Shown here: positions 27,513 to 35,868 of the stretch, in pieces
Layout of the letters: every line of letters starts with the position of its first letter
How positions within the stretch are numbered: position 1 is the first letter of the stretch
Assembly: GCA_013215505.1 (NCBI GenBank)
Contig: JABSQZ010000027.1
Location: 1 to 64,000 of the forward strand
Direction of reading: 5' to 3'
Length of the DNA: 64,000 bases
Origin: Oceanospirillaceae bacterium
Lineage (GTDB): Bacteria; Pseudomonadota; Gammaproteobacteria; Pseudomonadales; Balneatricaceae
Translations under genes and position numbers: made by a program
Notes under the pieces: model-generated
Databases searched by the model: none
Seen by the model: the letters and a program-made list of their open reading frames with translations, nothing else
Told to the model about the DNA's origin: nothing

Positions 27513-28703
27513 ATGGAATCAACATCGATTTTTAACAATGATAGCTATATGCCACATGGGGTCTGCTACTTATGGCAGCCCGAAATTTTGTGGACCACAG
27601 CCATATCTGATGTCGTCATAGCCCTGGCTTATTTTTCCATTACCGCTGCAATGATTGTGTTTGTGAAACGCCGCAAAGACTTACCTTATCCCTGGTTTTT
27701 TATCCTGGCGGGCTCGATAATCTTTGTTGCCTGTGGTTTATCTCATTTAGTCAGCGCAATCGTCATCTGGAAACCCATTTACGGTATATCAGCAGTTGTA
27801 AAAGCAATCACCGCAGTCGCCTCGTTGACGACCGGTATTGTTATCTGGTTTGTATTGCCTTTTTTCCTCAAACTACCCAGCCCAAGCATGTTAGAAAAGA
27901 AAAATGAAGCCTTACAAACATCGATTAAAACATTACATTTTGCCCAAGATCAGCTGGTGGAATCCAGAAAAATGGCGTCTTTAGGCGGCTTAGTCACTGG
28001 CGTGGCCCATGAGATTAACACCCCGGTAGGCACTGCAGTGACAGCGGTGACACATTTGATGGATTTCACCGATAACTTGAAATTTAGTCTTCTGACAACT
28101 GCGATGTCGGACACAACAATGAACAAGTTTCTAAAAGAAGTCACTATATGTACCAACATGGTCAGTAAAAATTTAAACAGAGCCTCTGATATTATTATGA
28201 GCTTTAAACAAGTTGCCGTTGATCAGTCAGACAAACATATACGGGTATATAACGCGAAAAGATATATTGACGGGGTGTTGATGAACCTGAGACCAATGGT
28301 TGGGCAAACACCTTATGAAATCACTATGAGCTGCGATGATCATATCGAAATTAATGGTGACCCGGGAGATATCACCCAAATTTTAACCAATTTAGTGGTC
28401 AATTCTTTACAACATGGCCTTGATGGGAAGGAGGAGGGGCTGATTACTATAGAAATTACCCAGCAAGATCAGACTATCTTGATCCATTACCAAGACAATG
28501 GTCGCGGTATGAACAAAAAGCACCTTGAGCGTATATATGAACCTTTTTTCACCACTAAACGTGGTTCAGGCAACAGTGGTTTAGGTATGCATATTGTTTA
28601 TAATTTAGTGACACAATCACTAAATGGATCTATAGATTGTGTCAGTGAAGTAGATCATGGTGTACAGTTTTCGATTAAGTTTGGTGCCAATAGCAGTAAA
28701 TAG
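27513..28703 (+). CDS. Histidine kinase with ethylene-receptor-like sensor domain
   Basis: The 396-residue protein starts with three membrane helices (about 28-51, 60-82, 90-118) that closely resemble the ethylene-binding domain of plant ETR1. ISD33VVIALAY40FS matches ETR1 ISDFFIAIAYFS, and C74-G-L-S-H78 matches the copper-ligand motif C65-G-A-T-H69. A short coiled linker leads to a histidine kinase core with the H-box GVAHEINTPVG (H166), the N-box around NLVVNSLQHG, and DNGRGM and GLGMHIV. There is no GAF or receiver domain, so a separate response regulator is needed; none is adjacent. It is monocistronic. Binding of ethylene through Cu(I) is inferred from conserved residues. Confidence 0.85.
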   Translation: MESTSIFNNDSYMPHGVCYLWQPEILWTTAISDVVIALAYFSITAAMIVFVKRRKDLPYPWFFILAGSIIFVACGLSHLVSAIVIWKPIYGISAVVKAITAVASLTTGIVIWFVLPFFLKLPSPSMLEKKNEALQTSIKTLHFAQDQLVESRKMASLGGLVTGVAHEINTPVGTAVTAVTHLMDFTDNLKFSLLTTAMSDTTMNKFLKEVTICTNMVSKNLNRASDIIMSFKQVAVDQSDKHIRVYNAKRYIDGVLMNLRPMVGQTPYEITMSCDDHIEINGDPGDITQILTNLVVNSLQHGLDGKEEGLITIEITQQDQTILIHYQDNGRGMNKKHLERIYEPFFTTKRGSGNSGLGMHIVYNLVTQSLNGSIDCVSEVDHGVQFSIKFGANSSK

Positions 28704-29152
28704 TTGGCTGACACAAAGTTACTGCGAATTTTGGTATTAGACGAAATTGCTACTTTGTTCATCTGTACTCATCTGTTTCTAATATAAAGAGTGTTTTGTA
28801 CTTCCATGCTGGCCGCGTTTAACCTAAATAGAGAGTTGCTACTATGCACATGCGGGGGCGGGTGTTGTATTTTTGGTCCTGTCCTAGTGCCCTTACTGAC
28901 AAATGCTAGACAGAGCTCCTACCCGGTCTAATCGGCCCTGGTAAAAGCAGGAGCCGACAGATCGCAGACATGCTGATTAGGTTATTTTTACTTAAACGAC
29001 TATTTTAAATGAAACGCCCTGTGCGGATCCACTTTAAAGGTGCTGTGGGCGGCTAGTAGGTGAAATACTCAGCTAGCAGATACTGTATCTGGTTTGTTTG
29101 AGAGAATACGTTTCCTGCTTCAATAAGATTAATGAATGAAAATGCAATCAAC
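28704..29152. other. Intergenic region with degenerate repeat element
   Basis: No gene was seen. Bases 28998-29025 (ctatttt.aatgaaacgccctgtgcgg) resemble the repeat cores at 31776-31813 and 33906-33940, all lying just 3' of minus-strand genes. Confidence 0.4.
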
Positions 29153-29890
29153 TCAGAATCCATGCTGTAGCAAAATTTTATTCATTTCCCCTGTTTCAGT
29201 AAGCTTTTTTAGGCCTAAATTAAACGCCTGCAGAATTTTCTGAAAATCCTTTGCCTGCTTTGAAATCATCAGATATTGATTCAGAACTTCAATGGGAGGG
29301 GCAATCCATTCTAGCTTATGGGCCTGTCCTACTAACTGGGTACCTATAATATATTTTCCCAACGTTTTGTCTGTTAAAACTAAATCAATACGTCCCATCG
29401 TCAGCAGGAGGAGATTTTCCCTGTCCGTTGCGGATTCGATGGTTTGCAAATTAGCTTCTTTGAACCCAAGAGGACGAATGTATCCCCTGACAACTCCTAT
29501 CTTGTATGATTTTAAATCTTCGAATGAATTAAATTTGATGTATTCTCCTTTTCGTTTGTAGAAACCAATCTTGTTCTGATACAGGGGGGCGGAAAAAACG
29601 AACCATTTCTCCCTGTCCTTGGTGTACCAAGCAGTGAATAGGCCATCATAGGTCCCTTGTTTTGCTCCCTCCAGACCTCTTGCCCATGGAACAAACTTTA
29701 ACTTCACTGCATACCCTACTTTATTAAATGCCTGGACAATAATTTCCGTGATAGGTCCTCCATTCTCTAAGCTTTCCCCATAGTAAGGAGGGTACTCCAC
29801 ATAAGCTAAGACCACCTTGTTTTCATAGGCAGCTGCCGGCAATGGATAAATCAAACAAATCAATATTGTGACCAATAATTTAAAGCTCAA
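29153..29890 (-). CDS. Periplasmic solute-binding protein (SBP_bac_3), orphan
   Basis: The 245-residue protein has a signal peptide (about 1-20, ending AAAYE) and a complete type-3 solute-binding domain: VVLAYVEYPPYYGESLENGG, KFVPWARGLEGAKQGTYDGL split by the usual hinge, IGVVRGYIRPLGF, and GLKKLTETGEMNKILLQHGF at the C-terminus. The PWARG motif is shared with the second half of the tandem protein at 2748. No transporter genes are adjacent. A perfect palindrome lies 62 bases upstream of the start (29952-29965). Confidence 0.82.
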   Translation of the reverse strand: MSFKLLVTILICLIYPLPAAAYENKVVLAYVEYPPYYGESLENGGPITEIIVQAFNKVGYAVKLKFVPWARGLEGAKQGTYDGLFTAWYTKDREKWFVFSAPLYQNKIGFYKRKGEYIKFNSFEDLKSYKIGVVRGYIRPLGFKEANLQTIESATDRENLLLLTMGRIDLVLTDKTLGKYIIGTQLVGQAHKLEWIAPPIEVLNQYLMISKQAKDFQKILQAFNLGLKKLTETGEMNKILLQHGF

Positions 29891-30347
29891 AATGATTTAC
29901 TCCCATCAACAATTAAGACCTGAGTTTTGACTTATACTCTCAAACATAATTGTGAGACGTCTCACTTTTTATAAATAGGACTATCTGACGATAGTCTGAG
30001 ATTAATGGCAGTTGTATAAGAAAAAATCTTGTTTTAAGTTACTGTTGAAAGTGGTACTGGTGATTCATTTATCTTAGCTATGAATGACAGCGATGACCGA
30101 TAGCCTCCACGGACGTTGGTCAAGTGACTCTGGCCAGACTTTTGTATCCAAGCCAGTAACATCTGAGCCCTGATGTGAGTGGCTTTGGATGCAAAATTAT
30201 ACGGATGCTCCCTATCTCTATCAACTTCTGAACTAGCTTAAAGTGCTTTCGAGTATCAGCATGGGTTATTTATTTGCAATGTCTGGTCCGTTGTATCAGT
30301 GCGGATTTTGAGAACAAAACTCATTGATTGAAAAATGTACAAACAAA
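29891..30347. other. Intergenic region upstream of cold-shock locus 2
   Basis: Holds the palindrome at 29952-29965 and, from about 30237, the start of the unit duplicated from the 17.9 kb locus. No gene was seen. Confidence 0.45.
29952..29965. promoter_or_regulatory. Perfect 14-bp palindrome, candidate operator
   Basis: GTGAGACGTCTCAC is a perfect inverted repeat 62 bases upstream of the solute-binding protein gene at 29153-29890. It has the size and placement of a repressor site; the regulator is not identified. Confidence 0.5.
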
Positions 30348-30527
30348 TTGACCGCAGTAAGGATCTTCTATATAGTGCCCGCAGCTAGAAAGAAAGTCTC
30401 TTGTTTGAAGTCTCCATTACGTAATTTCTCGTCCTGTAGTTTCCAAGTGTTACAATATTTCAGTCTGTTACATCTACAAATGCCTTTTTCGGCACACTTA
30501 CTTATTTTTAAAATACAGGATAATATT
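30348..30527 (+). promoter_or_regulatory. Promoter and long 5' leader of cold-shock gene 2
   Basis: TTGACC (30348-30353) and TATAGT (30371-30376) with a 17-base spacer; the leader of about 145 bases differs from copy 1 at only a handful of positions. The extended open frame through the leader is not regarded as coding. Confidence 0.7.
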
Positions 30528-30737
30528 ATGTCTAATACAACTACTGGTACAGTCAAATGGTTCAACGAAGCTAAAGGTTTTGGTTTCATCGAGCAAGAGT
30601 CTGGTCCAGATGTTTTTGCACACTTCTCAGCGATTGCCGGTGACGGATTTAAGACTCTGGCTGAAGGTCAGCGTGTTGAATTCGTTTTAGGTCAAGGCCA
30701 GAAAGGCCCGCAAGCTGAAAATATTGTAGCTATCTAA
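30528..30737 (+). CDS. CspA-family cold-shock protein, copy 2
   Basis: A 69-residue cold-shock domain protein identical in amino acid sequence to the one at 18228-18437, with KGFGFI and DVFAHFS. The DNA differs by a few silent changes. ATG 30528 follows AGGATAATATT. Two identical proteins from two loci suggest dosage or differential regulation. Confidence 0.96.
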   Translation: MSNTTTGTVKWFNEAKGFGFIEQESGPDVFAHFSAIAGDGFKTLAEGQRVEFVLGQGQKGPQAENIVAI

Positions 30738-30799
30738 ATCGCTATAGCCCGGGTTTATCCTGGGCAAAAAAAGCTATTAGTGATAACTAGTAGTCAATT

Positions 30800-30832
30800 A
30801 AAGGGCTTACTTTAACCAGTAAGCCCTTTTTT
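30800..30832 (+). terminator. Rho-independent terminator of cold-shock gene 2
   Basis: AAAGGGCTTACT pairs perfectly with AGTAAGCCCTTT around a six-base loop and is followed by TTT. Confidence 0.88.
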
Positions 30833-30994
30833 AGTTTTAGAGCAACTTCACTAATATTTATCTCGGGCTAGATGGTAGTTTAAAGGCTCTGCGCTAAGCG
30901 TTATTTTCAGCCCTAACTTTATGTTTAATAAGTGCTTATGAACAGTTAAAATAATCAAGGTAAAGTTAGTGATATGACTTTATCAACTTATGGG

Positions 30995-31516
30995 TCAATT
31001 GGTTTCGGAGGGGATCACTGGCGATCCTGGATGGGGGCCATGGCTATGTGTCGCGTGTTCCCCTTTGCCTTCCAATTCCGCATTGGTGAAGACAATCCTC
31101 ATTGAGGGTGTCTGTTTCGCTTCTCTGAATTTGTAAGCGCTGATTGGGTAACCCAGAACTTGCTGCATTTGCTTTTTAATCAGCATAGCCTGGGAGAGAT
31201 CCTCTCTATTAAAGAAAAAGTGGCTCTGAGAAAATTGAGTAGCTTCGGAGTTTTTTAACTTTGTGGCTTTTAAAGTGTTAACCAAATATCCCTGCTGATT
31301 AAAAAAATCAGATAAAGCAAAGGCGGTAGGTTTACGGCCCGGAAAATAATATATATCGATTTGGTAGCGGGGATCAGCGGTGCCGTCATTGATACCGCCC
31401 CCGACAAGCTTAATAATTAAGTCAAAGTTCATGGTGAACACGGTAACACATAGTAAAATCATTGCGCTTATAACCAGCTCAACTGTCTTCGAGTTTGATA
31501 GCTTCAATTTTGCCAT
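30995..31516 (-). CDS. Hypothetical membrane-anchored protein
   Basis: The 173-residue protein has one N-terminal membrane helix (about 12-34) and a soluble domain outside. The segment YQIDIYYFPGRKPTAFALSD, then FFNQQGYLVNTL, suggests a small alpha/beta domain of the LytR-C or SPOR-like type, but this is weak. The C-terminal tail is rich in His, Pro and Gly (GEHATHSHGPHPGSP). No neighbours suggest a function. Confidence 0.5.
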   Translation of the reverse strand: MAKLKLSNSKTVELVISAMILLCVTVFTMNFDLIIKLVGGGINDGTADPRYQIDIYYFPGRKPTAFALSDFFNQQGYLVNTLKATKLKNSEATQFSQSHFFFNREDLSQAMLIKKQMQQVLGYPISAYKFREAKQTPSMRIVFTNAELEGKGEHATHSHGPHPGSPVIPSETN

Positions 31517-31861
31517 TTATTCAATACCTTTGCGTCTATCTACAGCAGTATTATTGACGTCAAATTACTTTTATACAGTTAGGATAGCCACAATTAAGCA
31601 CTTAGCAACTTCCGGAAATTGCCAGGGTGATTCATCTGTAGTAACCAACAATGACTGATTTTGGTAGGTAACTACCATTGCCAATCATTGGCTCTGAGCT
31701 GGCATACCAAAGGACATGTCACATAGCGGAAGATTTAACACGATGCATTGTCACTGCCTAATATTTGAATCCAGCTTTGCTATTTTCAGCAAAACACCCA
31801 GTGCAGGGTGTTTGTGGGACGGGACTATCGACCCCCACTAGCCGATTAGCAAGATGAATCT
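31517..31861. other. Intergenic region with covarying hairpin repeat
   Basis: TTTGCT (31776-31781) pairs with AGCAAA (31788-31793), followed by ACACCCAGTGCAGGGTGT, another hairpin that may terminate the EthD gene. The same layout with a different stem is at 33906-33930. Confidence 0.45.
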
Positions 31862-32173
31862 CTAAACCTTTATTTCACTAATTTGAATTTGCGGCTGAGT
31901 ATTTGTGTAATTGGGGATATCTGCCATTATTTTTTCTGCATGGGGGCCAAATGCATTCTGAAAACTATCCACGGAATCAAATGTCAAATGACCCATTGCT
32001 ATAAAAGATGCCGATTCGCCAGGGGCTCCTCCAGCTAAGCCATAATCAACACTGATACTTTTTATAGTATCCCCAAGAAGTCCCTGCACCATGGGCATAT
32101 GAGTATTGCAATAATATTCAATGTCAAAATTCGCATCTGACTTGTTTGGGTACATTACACTTACTTTAATCAT
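31862..32173 (-). CDS. EthD-family protein
   Basis: The 103-residue ferredoxin-like protein begins MIKVSVMYPNKSDANFDIEY and has YCNTHMPMVQGLLG, the hallmark HMP segment of EthD-type proteins, then FIAMGHLTFDSVDSFQNAF and AFGPHAEKIMADIPNYT. EthD proteins are small dimeric alpha/beta-barrel proteins of often unknown function found beside degradation genes. The start is set at ATG 32173 with AAGGAG upstream; the longer frame adds 11 residues without support. Monocistronic. Confidence 0.88.
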   Translation of the reverse strand: MIKVSVMYPNKSDANFDIEYYCNTHMPMVQGLLGDTIKSISVDYGLAGGAPGESASFIAMGHLTFDSVDSFQNAFGPHAEKIMADIPNYTNTQPQIQISEIKV

Positions 32174-32596
32174 TATTTTTCTCCTTGAAGTTGAAATTAC
32201 ATCCATTTTTAATTTTTTGAGAATACGTCAATGTCATTTAGAAAAATGCCTGCCCTATTAGATTAATTGATCGAAAATAACCGCTGAGCATAAAGAGTAT
32301 AGTTTATAGTGCGAATAAAGGATGGATAAGCCGGAAGCAGGGGAGAGTCTAGAGTAAAGAAGTAAAATAACTTAGATCTCCCAAGCGGGGCTCCCAAGGA
32401 TGAGCACCGACAACCCGCTGGCCATAGATAGTTTATCGACACGATTAATATACTAGAAACAGCTGGTTTTTAAATAAGACACACTCATCAAGCGTACTTT
32501 ATATATCTGTAATAATGATAAGAGAAATTATATAGAGCCCGATTATTGTGAGTACTGCCTCCATAATGTAGATGTGTCAAATGTACCTTTGTGTTA
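32174..32596. other. Intergenic region, nothing recognised
   Basis: No gene or strong structure is evident upstream of the EthD gene. The right end passes into the transposase relic. Confidence 0.35.
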
Positions 32597-32915
32597 CAGA
32601 AGCCGAGGCATTCATGACTCCAGAGCGATTTGGCGGGGTATGGGCCGATAAATATCCGAGTATCTCGGTGTCCTGGCATAGGCACTGAGGTAATCTAATT
32701 ACTCTTGAAATATCCGAAATCAATCTACACCACCAATGCTGTCGAGTCATTAAACAGTGTCATCAAATAAGCGATCAAGAACCCTGAGCTCATTGCTAGT
32801 AAGGACTTTGCCAAGAAAGTTGTTTATCTGACAATCGGGCAAGTCACCAAAAATGGACAATACCGATTAGAAACTGGAAACCGGCACTGAACCGTTTATC
32901 ATTGAGTTTAAAAGT
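32597..32915 (+). pseudogene. IS256-family transposase relic
   Basis: The translation can be followed across frames: WADKYPSISVSWHRH, a stop and frameshift, SIYTTNAVESLNSVIK, a TAA stop, AIKNPELIASKDFAKKVVYL, a one-base deletion, then W..PIRNWKPALNRF and IEF after another deletion. YTTNAVESLN and NWKPALNRF are signatures of the C-terminal region of IS256/mutator-type transposases. The N-terminal two thirds and the terminal inverted repeats were not found. It is long inactive. Confidence 0.85.
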
Positions 32916-32966
32916 GTATCAAATATTTTATATAAATTAGATCGTTAAGCTTTGTTTTTCTCAGGG

Positions 32967-33248
32967 TCAGCGGGTCACTCCCTGTTTGGCGAAAACATGA
33001 ACTTCTTTAAATGATATTGAATCCCCTATTGCGACAACATCTGCTGAGTGATTAGTTTCAACCACCTCACCTGAGTAAACACTGTCTCCAAACTCAAAGA
33101 TATTTACTAAAATATCAATGCCATCATATTTCAGAGTCACAGAATTACCAACTTTCAAATCCAAACAAGGTAAATCGTGATCCCATGTGTAATATATTAT
33201 GTCGTCTTCTTTTCTTGCATCTAAATCTAATTCAGCAGCCGTGGTCAT
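32967..33248 (-). CDS. Hypothetical protein, 93 residues
   Basis: A small acidic soluble protein (AAELDLDARKEDDIIYYTWD, then KVGNSVTLKYDGI and ADVVAIGDSISFKEVHVF). No family is recognised. It overlaps a short upstream frame by 17 bases. Strong acidity and beta-type patterning argue for a real product, but no ribosome binding site is clear. Confidence 0.4.
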   Translation of the reverse strand: MTTAAELDLDARKEDDIIYYTWDHDLPCLDLKVGNSVTLKYDGIDILVNIFEFGDSVYSGEVVETNHSADVVAIGDSISFKEVHVFAKQGVTR

Positions 33249-33417
33249 AATCCAATCCTTGGGTGATATTGCTTTTATATGCAGAATTTAGGGTCCAATC
33301 CAGCACGATATTATCAACAAAAATTGAACCGTTTCCTGTGTTGAGTATAGCGACAACCAGGTAATCTGCCATATTGGACATCAAATCTGTTGTTCGCAGG
33401 AAAACACCCGCGCCCAA
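33232..33417 (-). CDS. Short hypothetical ORF, doubtful
   Basis: A 61-residue frame including YLVVAILNTGNGSIFVDNIV, which resembles a beta-sandwich fragment. It overlaps the start of the 93-residue ORF. It could be the remains of a longer gene. Not recognised. Confidence 0.25.
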   Translation of the reverse strand: MGAGVFLRTTDLMSNMADYLVVAILNTGNGSIFVDNIVLDWTLNSAYKSNITQGLDYDHGC

Positions 33418-33975
33418 GCCGGTATTAGCTGCTACCCCAGCTGAAGGATGCAGCGATCTAGGCTGGAGCTTAAGATGCGCTACTTATTGATAACCCGACT
33501 GCAACCTTTGTGGCGATCCAAAAGGGTGAGCCAATGACTGGTCCGGGTATATTCTTCGAAGATCTTCTCATCCTTACGCGGGATACCTAAGTTAAAAACA
33601 ACGAGATTATGACCTGCGATTTAAACGGGAAATTTTATGTGCAAGCAAGTCGATAAAAAATGGCCGGTTACTGTCTGCAGCCAATGAGTATGAGCCCTAG
33701 ATGTTTTAAGCTGGGGATGACTTTTAGGCAGGGGGGGTGGTTGTTAGATCTATCCGTTTGCATCGAGCAATAAACAATATACCGCCGGCAGAGTCGGTTT
33801 TGGGGGTTGCTGAAGAGTGATTGATAAAGGTTCAACGTCTGCACATGACGCACAGCCGCCGTTTTGAAAAGCATAAATTATCACAATGTGATAGCTGGAT
33901 TAATATTCACTATTCTCAGTGAAACACCTTGTGCGGGCACGCATGCAGGTAAAGGTGCTCGGCTAACTGATTAGA
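33418..33975. other. Intergenic region with decayed sequence and hairpin repeat
   Basis: A minus-strand frame at about 33485-33600 (IPRKDEKIFEEYTRTSHW, then LTLLDRHKG) looks like a coding remnant, but no family was recognised. TTCACT (33906-33911) pairs with AGTGAA (33918-33923), followed by acaccttgtgcgggcac, the third copy of the repeat lying 3' of a minus-strand gene. Confidence 0.4.
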
Positions 33976-34347
33976 TTATTGATCTAAACCCTCAAGCCAG
34001 TCCAATGCCGATTTTCGCTCTTTGAATAATCGTATATTCCATGGGATAGCTTTGGGAATGGAGATAAGGCTATTGGTAGAGGTTTCAGTGAAAGAGTTAT
34101 ATGCGACCACAGCCATTGAGTTGATTTGGCTGAGTGTCGCTAAATGTTGTTGAGCTTCAAAGGTATAGGAGTACGGATGGATTTTATTGATTAACAGATT
34201 AAAAGGATGCTCAAGATGAGTGAGCAAAAACTCATGATATTCGCCAACCATTGCCAAATCCATTTCAACATAACTGTTAACTATGACCTCAGCTAAATTA
34301 GGCTTGAGTATAGTTATTTCAGCAAATGACAACTTATGTATCGACAC
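33976..34347 (-). CDS. STAS/SpoIIAA-like small protein
   Basis: The 123-residue soluble protein has the layout of STAS/SEC14-like small proteins common in marine bacteria: AEVIVNSYVEMDLAMVGEYH, HPFNLLINKIHPYSYTFEAQ and SMAVVAYNSFTETSTN. No phospho-acceptor serine in an anti-sigma-antagonist context can be assigned with confidence. Single gene; function unknown. Confidence 0.6.
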   Translation of the reverse strand: MSIHKLSFAEITILKPNLAEVIVNSYVEMDLAMVGEYHEFLLTHLEHPFNLLINKIHPYSYTFEAQQHLATLSQINSMAVVAYNSFTETSTNSLISIPKAIPWNIRLFKERKSALDWLEGLDQ

Positions 34348-35026
34348 TAGGGTCTTCCTTCTTATTCAGAAAATCTAACAGCTTAGCTTCAGTATTTATC
34401 TCGAATACGCCATCTTAGTATAATCCATTCTTGAATAAAATCTATTTAAAAGTAGTGCCGTTCTATGTTCAAGAGTGCCAATACAATACAGCCTTACGCG
34501 GGCAGAAAGATTGGCTAAAGATAAACATGCAAATGAATATATGAATGAAGAGGCATAAAAAAGTGTTTCAATCGGACGATGAGAATGGTGGCTATTGGCC
34601 CCATCATTAAGCCTGGCAAAAACACTATACCGGCAGTCACTATGTATACCATTTCCAGGTCTGATTTCTGGACTTGAATACCTAGCCTATAAAGACAATT
34701 ACCCTGAATAAGAAAAAGCCCCCGCCAACGGTCATAGCTATATTGTGAAAGTCTGCCATCTGAGATTTTTTATTGATAAACAGCGAGCAGATATTAAGTC
34801 AATTCAGTGGTGTTACTCGGCCCATAACCGATTGGGTTTTACACATATATTACACATAACAAAAACAGCCAGGGGAGTCCTATTCTAATTATTTGATTTT
34901 TGGCAATATATTAAATATTCAGCTCAACTCAAACAACCGGACGTTCAATGCAGAGCAGTCTTAATTGCTTGGTTTCGCTAGCACAGCGGCTATGCGAGAA
35001 GCGGGTAATCTGTTGATATGAAGCCG
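34348..35026. other. Intergenic region, about 680 bases
   Basis: No intact gene was recognised. A minus-strand 45-codon frame at about 34510-34650 (YIVTAGIVFLPGLMMGPIAT) encodes one hydrophobic helix, and another short minus frame near 34700-34790 (QMADFHNIAMTVGGGFFLF) resembles the end of a DoxX-like membrane protein. Both are more likely relics than genes. Confidence 0.35.
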
Positions 35027-35056
35027 CCAAAACCTTCTATGTATCGAAGGTTTTGG
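35027..35056 (-). terminator. Hairpin at the end of the sugar ABC operon
   Basis: CCAAAACCTTC and GAAGGTTTTGG form a perfect 11-base-pair stem with an 8-base loop, 20 bases after the stop of the ATPase gene. There is no U-run on the minus strand. Confidence 0.6.
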
Positions 35057-35076
35057 CCTGCTGGTTTAACAGGAGG

Positions 35077-35856
35077 TTATTGCGGATCACTCTGCAGATT
35101 TCTCGGTTGCCAGCCTTCGGGCAACTTGCCAATGATAATTAGACTGAGAATATCATCTGGCGTCACTTCTTCAACCTTGAAGGAACCTACGTCGCGGCCG
35201 TTTTTCATCACCATCACCCTATCGCAAAGTTCGAAAACGTCGTGCATATCGTGGCTGATTAGAAAAATGCCAATGCCTTCTGACTTAAGCTGTTTGATTA
35301 AATCAGACACCATGGCGGTTTCAGAGGGGCCTAATGCAGCGGTGGGTTCGTCCATGATTAATGTCTTGGCGTCGAAGTAGATAGCTCTACCTATTGCCAC
35401 AACTTGGCGCTGGCCTCCAGACATAGACCTTACCGGGTCGGTAATGTTACTAAAATTTGGGTTTAGTTTATGCATGACCTTGCGTGTCGCGACTTCCATC
35501 CTCGGGTCGTCTAAGGTACCCATTGAGGTCAGCAATTCTCGGCCGAGGAATAGATTTGCAGGGGCATTTAGATTATCTGCCAGGGCTAAGCTCTGATAAA
35601 TAGTCTCAATACCAAGGTCTCGTGAAACTCTTGGGTTTTCAATCGTCACACTTTGTCCATTGACAATAATTTCACCGGAATCTACCGGTAATGCGCCTGC
35701 CAACATTTTCATCAAGCAAGATTTTCCCGCGCCATTGTGGCCTAACACACCGACAACTTCACCTGGATATAAACTGATAGAAACGTTTTCAACCGCGTGT
35801 ACACCACCAAAGCGCTTGTGAATATTTTTCATCTCAATAAGAGGAGTAACTGACAT
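35077..35856 (-). CDS. Sugar ABC transporter ATP-binding protein, single-domain (XylG-like)
   Basis: The 259-residue ATPase has Walker [13 protein letters not shown], signature [14 protein letters not shown], and Walker [13 protein letters not shown]. Typical XylG and RbsA have two fused ATPase domains of about 500 residues; this one has a single domain, as in FrcA-type systems, and would act as a homodimer. It follows the permease by 12 bases. Confidence 0.88.
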   Translation of the reverse strand: MSVTPLIEMKNIHKRFGGVHAVENVSISLYPGEVVGVLGHNGAGKSCLMKMLAGALPVDSGEIIVNGQSVTIENPRVSRDLGIETIYQSLALADNLNAPANLFLGRELLTSMGTLDDPRMEVATRKVMHKLNPNFSNITDPVRSMSGGQRQVVAIGRAIYFDAKTLIMDEPTAALGPSETAMVSDLIKQLKSEGIGIFLISHDMHDVFELCDRVMVMKNGRDVGSFKVEEVTPDDILSLIIIGKLPEGWQPRNLQSDPQ

Positions 35857-35868
35857 AATCTATTCTCG

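Noticed and set aside
33668-33874. 68-codon minus-strand frame
   Set aside because: It has no ribosome binding site, no domain features and lies within sequence that looks decayed.
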